NCBI RefSeq assembly: GCF_963583255.1
Contig: NC_084806.1
Coordinates: forward strand, 26,880,735-26,944,734
Source: Pyrus communis
Taxonomy: Eukaryota; Streptophyta; Magnoliopsida; Rosales; Rosaceae
Reading direction: 5' to 3'
Length of the DNA: 64,000 nt
Within the stretch, counting starts at the first letter, position 1. Each line of letters begins with the position of its first letter. Of this stretch, positions 11,841 through 24,538 are shown piece after piece. The position numbers and the translations under genes are program-made. The notes below the pieces were generated by a model that did no database searches, was not told the DNA's origin, and saw nothing but the letters and a program-made list of their open reading frames with translations.

Positions 11841-12666
11841 CAAAACTTAATAATGTTATTACTGAAAACTTAAAAAAAATTCAACCAATGATATTACGAT
11901 ATAATTTGTATCGAATTGTATTATTGACACACTTAAAATGGCATATTGAAAAAATTTTCCCTTCCTCGACTTAGTTAGCCCTAAGCTGTGATTAAACAAT
12001 ATAATTATAAGAGCAATGACCAATTATATCATTGAACGCATCGAATAAAAATTTTCAAGCATGAAAATTTTCCATTAATGTACATGTACTGTGCGGAAGT
12101 GAAGATCAATTTGTATCATGGACTTGAATGAAATAAAATATTAAAGTGATTAGTTGTATATAGAATAAGTTAAGTGATGAAAGATTCATCATTATCTCAT
12201 GTTGAGATTAATTTAGTTTGAGCACGCCCTAAATACTCGGGTTAATAGTAGACGCTCCACCCACAACATGCGATAGAAAAATCACCCTCACAGGCAAAAA
12301 AACTGATATAAAAAATGCTGTGAAGTATAAAAGAAAAGTTTTCTTTTTTAACAAAATAACAATAATCATTAAAAAAAATAAACACTACATTCGAGATATG
12401 TACAGGACACAAATCTCAATCCAAGATTGAGTTTGGAAGATTACAATATATTTGCTTCATTTGAGGTTTTCAAATCAAGTAAGTCAATACTAATAAACCC
12501 ACAAGTCTAGGACCATTAAACAATTTAGTTCTTGATGCAGACCATCAACCAAATTCATTATTATATGCCAGCTATGACATTAATTTAAGTGTTACAATAA
12601 AATACAAGCATTTTTAGAGCTATAGTGCATGGATGCTATTTAAAATTTGTGGCTGATGAGATTTTT
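11841..12666. other. AT-rich intergenic stretch
   Basis: I see no gene, repeat array or element boundary here apart from short A/T runs. Confidence 0.5.
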
Positions 12667-13675
12667 TGACACATTTCGACTTGGGATGTCTACTAGAACT
12701 CCGAATCGAGCTGTGTTGGCCAACACCTAAAAGGTGACAAAGCCATAAAGTGTATTGATGTGGAAGATGTGAATAAATTTAAACTTAAAAGTGCCTAAAT
12801 ACAATAGTGCGCGATGAGCAGGTACAGTATAGTAAAATAGGGTGAGAAATATACCATCGATGGTAATCGTCTACCCCAAGATTTGCCAATAATCCTCGTC
12901 GATACGAATACCTTGCTACAAGAACCTGGAGGGGCAAAAAATAAGGGTGAGTGGGCCTGAAAATGAAGTTTTAATAAAAACCTTTTGAAAGCGTTATAAT
13001 CCCACGCCGTAAAACCTGTATAGTTTCCAGAAAATAATACTACGTAGGTACGAAAAATGAATGCACAGGTGCAGTAAAACATAAGCATGCCATGCCACAA
13101 TATCTCAGCAATAATAAATGTAAGCCAGGTGTGAGATCAGTCTAAACTAACATGTCAGTCGGAGTCACCTGATTTGACCTATATGACTAGACCTATTGCT
13201 CATTAGTCTATGCTAGCACACGAGTTGGAGTCACCTAATGTGACCTGTACGACAAGCTGGGTGTAAATATGTACGCTCTAGTGCTATGATCACGTGAAAG
13301 CTAGAGCTATGCACGGTCACCTACGAGTCAGAGTCGCCTAATACGACCTGTACGACAAGCTAGCACCTAACTTGGATCTAAGGCGAGCATGCGGTACGGG
13401 AGGTGAACAATCACGTGAAGGCTGTGCCTTAGCCCGGGGCGGGAGCACTAACATCGGAGTGCAGCAATGATGAACTCTAAATGAATATATGCATGCTCAT
13501 ATAATTCAACCATTTCAATCACATAATAACTCACCTGAACTTATCTATGCCTCCGTATGATCACTTGGCATAACCACAAATCTCATCACAATGCAGTATT
13601 TAAATATAACACATTTAAATCATGGCATGCTATGCATAATCAATTTAAAATATTTTTGGAAAACCGTAAGGTGTG

Positions 13676-13706
<31 letters not shown>

Positions 13707-15257
13707 TATAAAAAGGAAAAGGACCCACTCACTTGAGGTCTACGCTACAACTCCCTAGCACGAATATCAAGGCGTCACGAATAATCGGCGCCTAGAACTA
13801 TTATCAAATCACGTCTCAGAATTCTTATCAATAGAACACGTAACTTACATATCCTATTCAGGAAGATCCATAAATCAGATTCTTGATCCATAAGTTTCTA
13901 ATATCCTCAAATATTACGTACTATAACATATCAAAGTTTGGTGACGATCCAACGGTCGGATCGTCAATTGCTGTAATAATAATCAAGTGGCGGACCTTAA
14001 TGGAACTAGGTTCAAACGGTAAAAATTCATCAATCAGACTTCACGTACACAATTGGAGAGTCAAATTTAGCCTAGGAAGGTTAGGGGATGCCTCGGCCCA
14101 CGTGCCATCATACTTGGCGGTCGGCTTCCCCTACTCGCCAAAAAAATCAACTATTTCTAAAAATTCTTAAACTTCACAGAAATGAAGATCTCAACGAGTA
14201 AAGTAAGTTTTATACCTGTGGCTGAGTCCAATTTGGCAGGAAAAAACTTCAAATCGCCACGAACCCGCCAGAACCCTAGAATTTGAGTGTGCATTGATTT
14301 GACTCCTCCGGTGCTCCGCTGCCTCTATGGTTAGTTGGGGTTTGTTACTGGGTTCAAGGAGAGTCTAAGGGTGGTAGAGATCGACAGAAATCATTTGACA
14401 AATGGTGATTCAAGGCCGAGACCCACCCATACCCATCAGCGGGTTTTCTTACCATATCGGGGCTAAAATTCGTTGGGTTTGGTTAGAATTAGGTGATGGG
14501 GTGTTGTAGTGAGGTTTGGTGGTGATGGAAGGTTAAAGAAGGCCAAAAAATTGGATGGAAAACCATCAAAAACTCCAAGGAAGTCGGGTCATTGTGCGGG
14601 TTAAGGGAACCCGACCGATTCCCTCCATCTCATTTTCCCTCATTTCCCTTCTTGGTGTCTCTTCCCATTGGTCACTCACTTCTCTCTCTTCTCCTGATTA
14701 GGCAACGCCTATCCTCATTCCTTTCCTTTATCTTTCATCTCCACCGCCCAAATTTTCTTCCCTTTAATCTGGGCCACACACGTGGCTTTCTAGATTTTGT
14801 TCCAAAAATCTGGAGCATTCCCTCATTTCCCTTCTTGGTGTCTCTTCCCATTGGTCACTCACTTCTCTCTCTTCTCCTGATTAGGCAACGCCTATCCTCA
14901 TTCCTTTCCTTTATCTTTCATCTCCACTGCCCAAATTTTCTTCCCTTTAATCTGGGCCACACACGTGGCTTTCTAGATTTTGTTCCAAAAATCTGGAGCA
15001 TTCCAGAAAATAATAAATTTACAATTTTGCCGTCGACTTCATTTGTTAATAACTTCTTCCTTATAACTCCAAATTACGTTCTGTTTACGCCCATACGTTC
15101 TTAGCGACGAATACTATGAGGATATGCCAAGAAAACGAACCTTATGTGACATGACCAGATGGTCAACAAAAGTCAATGTCTTTGCCTCGAAGGGCATTTT
15201 CGTAAATTCACGTTTAAAAATTATAAAGACTATAATTTTTGGGGACGGGTCATTACA
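12667..15257 (-). repeat. 3' LTR of the old gypsy element (2591 bp)
   Basis: It matches 19522-21950 over its length with many substitutions and small indels. It contains the CACCTAATGTGACCTGTACG-type tandem motif (about 13150-13365) and a private 183-bp duplication. In the minus sense it is preceded by the polypurine tract. Confidence 0.88.
14641..15006. repeat. 183-bp tandem duplication inside one LTR
   Basis: 14641-14823 is repeated at 14824-15006 with about one base different (CACCGCCC against CACTGCCC). The partner LTR has a single copy (about 21520-21700), so the duplication arose after insertion and is far younger than the LTR pair. Confidence 0.88.
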
Positions 15258-15272
15258 ATCTACCCCCTTAAG
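15258..15272 (-). other. Polypurine tract of the old gypsy element
   Basis: The minus strand reads CTTAAGGGGGTAGAT immediately before the LTR start TGTAATGACCC: the plus-strand DNA primer site. Confidence 0.8.
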
Positions 15273-16688
15273 AAAATTTCATCCCCGAAATTTAAAATAA
15301 TTTGCTATATGTAAAATACTCAAAAATAGGGATATGTATATAAATACATATACAAGGAAGAAGTCGAGTTAGAGCAGCTGCATAGAAGAGAATGCTATTC
15401 TGTTGTGATCGGATTGCAATTATTCCTCTTTCATGCCTCCAAGCTCATACCTTCATCCTTCCTCGATAATATAGTAGTATGATACCCGTATAAAATATAG
15501 AGTAAAAAACATGTAATACTACGTAACAACATAAGGTCAAAAGTATATGCATATAATAAGATAACGACAAGAAATAGATATATAGAAATGTACGATTAAA
15601 ATAGTTGTATGGAGTTGAAAATCGAAAATGGAAGTATCTCAATCAAAATTTGTAATGGTAAAAAGACCCATATCAATAGAATAATGTAGTAGAAAAATAT
15701 TGCACGAAAAATCAAAACCCAAAATGAAAATGGACCTAGTCAAACATTCGTTGTGTCACAAATTTCGAGAATGAGTGTGTATGTGATGAGTCGAGCCCAA
15801 ACCATCACTAATTTGCAAATGCCACCGTAGACGAGCTAACTTGCTCACTTGCTTAGTGAACCCAACAATTAGACCATCGATATTACAGTCTGCAGCCTGT
15901 AATGCTGATAACTCATCGTTGTCTCAATAAGCTAGTGAGAAGTTCTCGAGGATGCCAAAATATTGTTTTGCTCCTCATGTGCGAATATGCCTAGATCGCC
16001 CGATTCATGCCTCGATCACGATATCGTACTATCCTAGAGCGCACCAAACCAGCTGTTAGAAGTATTTCGACATCCACGTTCCCACAACAATAAGACCTTG
16101 GAATGAAGTAGTGGAAATATATGTAAAGACAAACACATATTGCAAAAAAAAACTTCCTTCGTGACTAATCTCTAGAGTTGCTCTCCAAATCGAAGGCATA
16201 AGATTTGAAAGCTTGAATTAGAGAAACCATATCTCTGACGACATTCTTCGAATAATAGTTGCAGTTTTGAGCCCCACTTGAAAATTAACGCCACAATTGC
16301 CAAGCTCATAACCTATGTTCATACCTTCACCAATACCATGTTGAAATACTGCTCGATTCTCAAAGCTGCTTGGAATTTTTCTTGGTAAGTCTGGTAAACT
16401 CGCAAGAAGATTATACTCCAATGGTTCATGCTAGCATCGCCATGAAACTTGCGCACGTATCCGCCGAGTTAACCTATCGTGAATAAACCATGTTGAGAAG
16501 GCTAAAAGAACACTCAAGAATTTGAGAGTCAAAACAAGCTCATCAAATTTAAAGTTCAAGATATCTAGATTGATTGCCTGCCATCACACTACAAAAATAA
16601 CTTCTGGAATATTCAATCACCAATGGTAACGATCCATTCGACGAAGTATTTGACGGGTGATTGAAGAATTAATGATCACAACTAGATT

Positions 16689-17130
16689 TCAATATCCAAG
16701 CAATTCTTCTGAACAGTCTACCTGCCTTTGGAATAATACGAACTGTAGTAAAGTAGACATGTATCTAAAGTTAACTAGAATGTCTTTCCAGCACAAATGA
16801 GTCAATATGGAGTCATAGTTAGAAAAGATGATGATCAAAAAGCCAAAAAATCGGATAAATTCAAGAATGCTAATTTTTACCAAGTGGTCTAAAATGTAGT
16901 CCTTCTAGACCAACGAAAAATGGGTTGACTTGTCAAATCGATCTATAAACCTCGAAACATCATCATAATCTCCACATGTACAAGACACCTCGTACCAGGA
17001 GCTTGTGGTGATATTTCCCATTTGCATTTGGATACAAAAAGTGATTATAACCATTCAAACGATTTCTTGAAGGGTTAGAGGTAATGTCATATCGATACTT
17101 GTGAACTTCAACTGGAATGGGATAAGGAAG
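16689..17130 (-). pseudogene. Integrase core remnant
   Basis: Minus-strand frames read DRFDKSTHFS near 16900-16930 and RQVDCSEEL near 16700-16720. These match the DRLTKSAHF and TDGQSERT motifs of Ty3/gypsy integrase in the right order and spacing. Stops and frame changes break the domain, so it cannot be functional. Confidence 0.7.
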
Positions 17131-17169
17131 ATTGAAGATGTTTAGGGGTAGAAATAGCTCTTACTACGG

Positions 17170-17430
17170 TGCTTAATAATTACGTTTAAACAACCGGGAT
17201 GATCCACAATAGTGCAATCATAGGCTTTGATTTAGTTCTTCCAATGTTGCTATAAAAAACTTAGCTTTTTCCAAAAGTAAGAGAAATCGGGAAGTTCTAA
17301 GGTTAATAAAGATTTTGGACATATTTTTCCACAGAGAAGTACCATTCGATTTTCAGATGAAAATGACAACTGTTGACTCTAGGTCATACATATGATGGTT
17401 CATTTTGAACGGTTCTACCGTTGGGAAATA
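17170..17430 (-). pseudogene. Reverse transcriptase RNase H remnant
   Basis: In the minus sense YDLESTVVIF (about 17365-17395) is followed by a stop and YDCTIVDHPGCLNVI (about 17180-17225). These correspond to the HDLELAAVVFAL and YDCTI-HPG-NVVADALSR motifs of gypsy RNase H. It lies upstream of the integrase remnant, as expected for Ty3/gypsy order. Multiple stops make it a relic. Confidence 0.75.
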
Positions 17431-19506
17431 TAAGCGATACTCCATCATACTGCCTCTACACAGTTGAAATATCCAAGGAACACTTCATCATGGATCTCCA
17501 AAATGATCAATGTCATCAAAACGTGTAAAGTGGTGGTGAGGTGAGAACAATAGTTCGGTTGTCAGAAACTTTATCTATAATCAACACCTCAAGCTTAACT
17601 AACTTTCCTTGGCCGATAAGTAAGGAAAAACACTATAGCCAAAAATCGCTAACCAATTGTCGATAAACTTGACAAGACTAAGGATATCTTAAATCTCACA
17701 ACAGTTTGTGAGAATTTCAACCTTCTTCCACTAAACTCTTTTTGAAAAAAGGAAAGAATATCATCTACGATGATCATGTCTCCCGAGATAAGTACCAATC
17801 TAAACAAAACTAATGTTTGAGAAATTTGGTCTCACTGCCGAAGCAGATGAGAAAGTCATTGAAAAGACTACTATGAAGTCATCAGCTTATGGAAGAAAAC
17901 TCGAGTTACAAAGGTTGGTCAGCTTGACCATTAACTCGAAGTAGGGTTTAAACGGTTTTTAATCGTCACCCGATGGAGTTGCTAAAATCTAGTTACGACC
18001 CTAAAGTTCAACCTTTCGCCTTCACGAATAGGTTTGAGGTTTCCTAGATAAGGTGTTTGGTTGGATAAATCACTATTCGGCAAGCTTAGTAACTAAGTTT
18101 CTCAATGACGTCGGAGACGTTCAATATGAAGCAAGGAAAATTGGTGTACTACTAGGAAGTGGGTCGATGATGTATTTCACTTCACCATTTGTGATATCCC
18201 AGGTAAATTTTGGGAAATGACGCCAAAAGTATTCGTCCTTGAAACATACCATACTACTTTCTTTCACTACGCCACATGCTAATAGGTATTCACAGCTTTC
18301 TCAATACTCAGTTCACTCTAACAGTGAGGACTTAACTCGTACTTCGATTCTTCTGTTTACCTGGATAGGTGATAAGGTAGAACAACTATCAGTTTACTGC
18401 CCTAATACAAAACTTGCTCCTAACTTTCCGAGATTTGGTTTCTTCGGCTCCAGCAGTTATTGTTAATCAGTCTATTAGTCGCGCACTAATTAACAGATTT
18501 ATGACATTTTGATGTTACCCTGAAACTATGAACCGACATTCTGGTATAACGGTATCACTCCTAGATACTAGCAACTGTGTCCAGTATCAGAAATCATACC
18601 GCTTGAATACTAGTTGACAGTTCATGGATATCGGACAATATCGTCAATTAGTAGAGCCACCATAGGCTGATTACAGACTAAAGCCCACTCTGGTGGGTGG
18701 TTTTGGACGACTGATAAGGAACTGATCCTATGAGGGGGTTCCATAATTCTAGGGGAAATACTCACTACTTCGAAGATTTTATACTAATAATCAGTATAAC
18801 AACTCGTACTTTGTTGCCTATACTCATCGAAATGACGAGTACATCACCAAAAGAAATTTGGAAACTAGTATTGGTTAGGATGTCCCAAAGCTGGAAAGAG
18901 GAATTTACTAATAATCTACTTTAGAACAGGTTTAAACAAAAGTCGATGTTCTCCTGAAAATTCAAAATGATAACTAGTGCGTTTAAGAAAATTAGTACTA
19001 TCGGGGACCAAAAGTGACTGTCCCCCAGATGTTTCTTTCGTCGACGGCTACCACTATAGCACCAGGTTGTCACTCAAGACAATTTTGGAATCTTGACGAA
19101 GTAACTTCATAGGAATCCTAATAGATGATATGCTAACGGGTACTGCCAAGGAATAAAAAACAGTTATGGTTTCCTATCTCAAAAAGGTTGATTATAATGG
19201 CGTGAAAATAATGATGGGATTGATTTATAGTTCCATGGTTATACGCCGTTATTGATACATTAGCCCTGCTTTAGGGCCATCAACTTGTCTCCAATCTACA
19301 TCTTTCCTTGGCAGGGAAGTTCTTCGCTTTAAGTCTAAAAGCGTTCTCCAAAGTGAAAATGTCAACAAGTCGACAAAACTGCCCAAAACTTAGGAAAAGC
19401 GAACATATTTTTCATATTTGACGAAGTGGCAAGATTCGAACATTAGGCTCAAGAACTGAGAATGCTTACATCAGGCGTGTGATGAACGTAATACTACCTA
19501 ACTTAT

Positions 19507-19518
19507 GCTCTAATACCA
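19507..19518 (-). other. Primer-binding site, initiator Met tRNA type
   Basis: The minus strand reads TGGTATTAGAGC three bases after the LTR end. It differs by one C-to-T change from TGGTATCAGAGC, the complement of the plant initiator tRNA-Met 3' end. Confidence 0.8.
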
Positions 19519-19521
19519 AAC

Positions 19522-21950
19522 TGACACACCCCGACCCGGGATGTCCACTAAGACTCCGAATCGAGTTGTGTTACTCGACACCTGTAAGGTGACGAAGCCA
19601 TAAAGTGTATTGATGTGGAAGATGTGAATAAATTTAAACCTAAAAGTGCCTAAGTACAAAAGTGCGGTGAGTAGGTATGAACCCATTTCACACATGATGA
19701 CAGAGCATAAGTACAATATAGTAAAATAGGGTGAGAATTATACCATCGATGGTAATCGTCTACCCCAAGATTTGCCAATAATCTTCGTCGGTATGAAAAC
19801 TCTGCTACTAGAACCTGGAGGGGTGAAAAACAAGGGTGAGTGGGCTTGAAAATAAAGTTTTAATAAAAAAACTTTCGAAAGCGTTATAACCCCTCGCCGT
19901 AAAACCCGTATAGTTTCCAGAAAATAATACTATGTAGGTACGAAAAATGAATGCACATGTGCAGTAAAACAAAAGCATGCCATGACACAATATCTCAACA
20001 ATAATAAATGTAAGCCAGGTGTGAGATTAGTCTAAACTAACATGCCAGTTGGAGTCACCTGATGTGACTTGTATGACTGGACCTATTGCTCATTAGTTTA
20101 TGCTAGCACATGAGTCAGAATCACCTAGTGTGACCTGTACAACAGGCTGGGTGTAAATATGTACGCTCTAGTGCTATGATCATGTGAAAGCTAGCGCTAT
20201 GCGCAGGTCACCTACGAGTCGAAGTCGCCTAATACGACCTGTACGACAGGCTAGCACCTAACTTGAATCCAACGTGAGTGTGCGGTGCAGGAGGTGAACA
20301 ATCACGTGAAGGTTGTGCCCTAGCCTTAGGTGGGAGCACTGACACTAAGCTCTAAATGAATATATGCATGCTCATATAATTCAACCATTTCAATCACATA
20401 ATAACTCACCTGAACTTATTTGCGCCTTCGTATGATCATTTGGCATAACCACAAATCTCATCACAATGTAGTATTTAAATATAACACATTTAAATCATGG
20501 CATGTTATGCATAATCAATTTAAAACATTTCTGGAAAACTGGAAGGTGTGTGTGTATATATATATGTGTGTGCGTGTATACACACACACATACACACACA
20601 CACACTATAAAAAGGAAAAAGACCCACTCACCTAAGGTCTGCATTACAGCTTCCTAGCACGAATATCGAGGCGTCACGAACGATCGTTGCCTAGAACAAT
20701 TATCAAATCACGTCTCAGAATTCTTATCAATAGAACACGTAACTTATATATCCTATTCAAGAAGATCCGTACATCGGATTCCCGATCCATAAGTTATTAA
20801 TATCCTCAAATATCATGTATTATAATGTATCAAAGTTTGGTGACGATCCAACGGTCGATTCGTCGATTACTATAATAATCAAGTAGCCGACCTTAATGGA
20901 ACTAGGTTCAAGCAACAGAAATTCATCAATCGGATTTCACGTATGGAATTGGAGAATCAAATTTAGCGTAGGAAGGTTAGGGGATGCCTTGGCCCACGCG
21001 CCGCCATACACGGTTATCGGCCTCCGTGACTTACCAGAAAAAATCAACTATTTCTAAAAATTCCCAAACTTCACAGAAATGAAGATCTTAACAAGGAGAG
21101 TAAGTTTTATACATATGGCCATGCCCAATTTGGCCGGGAAAAACTTCAAATCACTACCCTGCTGGAACCCTAGAATTTAGGTGTGCATTGATTCGACTCC
21201 TTTGGTGGTTCGGGTTTGTTCCTGGGTTCAAGGAGAGTCTAATGGTGGTAGAGATCGACATAAATCATTTCACAAATGGTGATTCGAGGCCAAGACCCAC
21301 CCGGACCAGTCAGTGGGTTTTCTCACCACATCGGGGCTAAAATTCGTCGGGTTTGGTTAGAATTAGGTTATGGGGTGTTGTGGTGAGGTTTGGTGGTTAT
21401 GGAAGGTTAAAGAAGGCCAAATAATTGGATGGAAAACTGTAGGAAAACTCCAAGGAAGTTGGTTCATCGCGTGGGTCAAAGGGAACCCGACCGATTCCCT
21501 CCATCTCCTTTTCCCTCCTTTCCTTTGTTGGTTTCTCTTCCCATTTGTCACTCATTTCTCTCTCTTCTCTCGATTGGGCAATGCCCATCCTCCTTCCTCT
21601 CTTTTATCTTTCATCTCCACTACCCAACTTTTCTTCCCTTTAATTTGGGCCACACACGTGGCTTTCCATATTTTGCCCCAAAAATCTGGAGCATTCCAGA
21701 AAATAATAAATTCACAATTTTTCCCTCAACTTCATTTGTTAATAACTCTTTCATTATAACTCCAAATTATGTTTTGTTTGCACCCACGCGTTCGTAACGA
21801 CGAGTACTACGAGGATAAGACAAGAAAACGAACCTTACATGACATGACAAGATGGTCAACAAAAGTCAATATCTTTGCCCCGAAGGGCATTTCAGTAAAT
21901 TCACATATAAAAATTATAAAGACTATAATTTTTTGGGATGGGTCATTACA
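19522..21950 (-). repeat. 5' LTR of the old gypsy element (2429 bp)
   Basis: Partner of 12667-15257. In plus orientation it starts TGACACACCCCGACCC and ends GGGTCATTACA. It carries a (GT)/(CA)-rich microsatellite (about 20545-20607) at the same place as the (TA)n in the other LTR. Confidence 0.88.
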
Positions 21951-22577
21951 TTTTTAGTATTAACTCTAATTTAATAACATTATTTAAAATCTTTTAGTTT
22001 TTAAGGAGTTTTATTGTAAACCTTTATTTTATTTGTCTTTTTATGTTTCTTATTTAAGTTGTAAACCGATAGTATTTCTAAGACATAAAGGATACAGACG
22101 TTTGAATTATAATATTGAAATTTGAGTTGAGAACTCTTGCCTTGCGTTTGTTTAAGATTTTGTTGTTTATTTTTCTAGTTGTCTACGTTGTAGGTTTGTA
22201 CTAGAAATAAATTTTAAGGATTTTCAGGTCTCTCCTTGCACTTGGAGATGTAAACTCTACCTATTTATACTATCTTTTCATTTTAATTTATATTCATTCT
22301 ACTATTTTATTTTCCATGTCTTCACCTTGCATCAGTTCTCATCATGAAAATTCAATGTTTCTTAGAACAACATGTTGGTTAATTTCTTGGGAAATAGACA
22401 AAAATATGCAATTTTCTTAATCTTGGGACAGAAATTGGATTTTCAAATATCCACACGCCATGCACACATTGTTTTAAATAATTTGTGTTTATCATATTCT
22501 TAATTAATTATTTTTGTACATAACTTTTTATTTTATTTTTTAGGTTACAACTTGCTGGTTTTGAGAGCAGTGCAACG

Positions 22578-22950
22578 ATGGAATTTGTACCTTCTCTTGG
22601 ATTCAATATACAACCTGGAGGACCGTCTTTAAGGGTTAGATATGCAAAATGGGGGTTTTATGGATTTAAACCTAGAATTTGTGCACTTTGTTGTTTGAAG
22701 ATCCATGATATTTTGCAGTGTCCTGAAAGGGAATATTTTCCTGAGTTTGTCCAAAAGCATGTCAATATGAGAATCAACTAAAATAGGCATTGGAACAATC
22801 CCTATTCAAAGTTCTACACTCCAAGCTTGAAAAAGCATGTTGAGCAGTATTTTGAGTAGCCTAATGTGCCACAAAAGTTTTCGGTGGGGGACAAATCTAA
22901 ATTGTTGGAATCAATCGAGCTACACATGAAATAACAAATCAAGGATTTTA
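22578..22950 (+). pseudogene. Retrotransposon gag zinc-knuckle remnant
   Basis: The first 67 codons are open and encode CALCCLKIHDILQC, a perfect C-X2-C-X4-H-X4-C knuckle, followed by PERE and FVQKHVNMR. After a stop the frame resumes with WNNPYSKFYTPSLKKH. This order is typical of Athila-type Gag C-termini. There is no capsid domain upstream and stops follow, so it is a fragment. Confidence 0.6.
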
Positions 22951-23029
22951 GATTTAAGCATTAAACTGTGGGAAAAGCTATGATGAACAAGAGGAGGGGG
23001 AGAAGAACGCATAAACTTTGGATAACTTT

Positions 23030-23880
23030 GCTAGGCTTTGAAGATTTGTATTTCAAGGTGTTTTCTATCATTTTTCTATTTCCATAAAATTCCTTTTGTT
23101 TTATGATTGTGCGTAACTAATTTCCTTTTACTAGGGCGAGGCCACAAGCCTTAGCAAGAATATGTAGTTTTTTTTTTCATTTTACTTATGATATTATGCA
23201 TGCAGATTTGAATTATTTAAACTATCTACTTGTCTTAATGCTTGATCACCATTAGGATATTCAGAAAAATAATTTGTTGCAATTTTGGTCGGAGGTCGGT
23301 CATTGAAATTGACGAAGGCTTCTTGTGGTTAGATTTGATGTGCAAGTTCACTTAGGATGAATATCATGTCTGAAGGGTGGTATGGTTTTTCAAAAGGTTT
23401 CACAAAATTGAATGAGTCATGCATGTTTAGATTTGATCTGAATACCACAGAGAGATTGCATATTTGATATACGCTCTATGTTGGGGTCCAAGTAGGCACA
23501 TATTAGGAAAACCTAACCTTCAAAATATGCATGTGTAAGTCATAAGTAATTGGAAAAGCTACATATGATTGTTAAGGTGACGGTGGAACCCTAGTGCTTT
23601 CACAATTTAATTTTCAAAAACCATTTTCTTTTAGTTTATCTTGTTTTGTTAATTTATTGAATTATTTCTATTAAATTTGTATTTATTATTTTAAATCACA
23701 GAGTCAACATTTTCTCAAACTTTGTTTTAAATAATGAATTAAGATTTGATTTAACATAAATTATTCATTAAATCCCTGTGGAGAACGACCTTGCTAGAGT
23801 TGACTATACTACATTTACCTTGTACTCTTGCAAGTATTTTTAAGTGTTTTTATCCCTACTTTTGCAGGTGGTATATAATC
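23030..23880 (+). repeat. Dispersed LTR-like repeat, copy A
   Basis: It aligns in inverse orientation with about 60722-61640. Shared landmarks in order: TGCGTAACTAATT, CTAGGGCGAGGCCACAAGC, GTGCAAGTTCACTTAGGATG, ACATATTAGGAAAACCTAAC, GAGAACGACCTTGC and TACTCTTGCAAGTATTTT. The shared block looks like part of an LTR, but I see no complete element here. Confidence 0.7.
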
Positions 23881-24449
23881 CCATCAAGAAATTGGATGCA
23901 CACGCCATTCACAATAATCGAACAGAAATAAGAGTTTTCCTACACCTTGAAATGACTTAATTACCTTCAAATATAAATGGGTTATTTCCTCCATTTTTTT
24001 ATTGCTCTCTCTCTACTCTCTCTCTCTCTCTCTCTCTTCTCTCACTTTCTGCCTCAAGCACTATCTTTCCCGTTCTCAATGTGCACACACGGTGCACAGT
24101 CCCGACCAACACCATAAAAAATGAAGCCACCATCGATTTCATCTCATCCTCATGAGTCCAAAACACCTAGCCTTGTCATGAATCTCATCCACAATCGTTG
24201 GGATCGAAACTCAAGTAGGCCGCGAGTTTTCCGGCCATTTTCCGGCAACACGGCAAACAATCAAGGCTCTAGACCACCACCATTGGACTTGTATCGAGGG
24301 TGGAAACAAAGCCCAATCATTAACTGCTGGTGCACACACAGTGCCTGATGGGAACAAAACCCACTCTCATTTTTCTTTTTCTCCCTCTCTCTCTCACCCT
24401 CTTTCTCTCTCTCCATGAACATTTTGGGTAAAAGGGGTCAACACCACCA

Positions 24450-24538
24450 AAACAAGAAAACCCATTTGTTATTGACTAAAAATAAAAAAACCCATTTGTT
24501 ATTTGCTAAAAATAAAAAAACCCATTTGTTATTTGCTC
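24450..24538. repeat. Three-copy tandem repeat, about 32 bp
   Basis: AAACCCATTTGTTATT followed by TGCTAAAAATAAAA occurs three times inside the Mutator-like element. Confidence 0.85.

Larger units (their letters stand above)
12667..21950 (-). mobile_element. Old Ty3/gypsy chromovirus-like LTR retrotransposon (Tekay/Del type)
   Basis: Two long direct repeats flank about 4.26 kb. On the minus strand each LTR starts TGTAATGACCC and ends GTGTGTCA or a decayed form of it. The flanks are TTTTT on both sides (12662-12666 and 21951-21955), a 5-bp duplication. A primer-binding site next to the right LTR and a polypurine tract next to the left LTR give minus orientation. The interior keeps recognisable but frame-broken RNase H and integrase. 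LTR divergence is plainly visible along the whole length, so the insertion is old. Tekay/Del placement rests on the CAGAGC-type primer site and on LTR and PPT style. Confidence 0.9.

Noticed and set aside
14592..15104. A 170-codon frame with an internal repeat
   Set aside because: It is the 183-bp LTR duplication read in one frame; the partner LTR has only the single-copy, diverged form.
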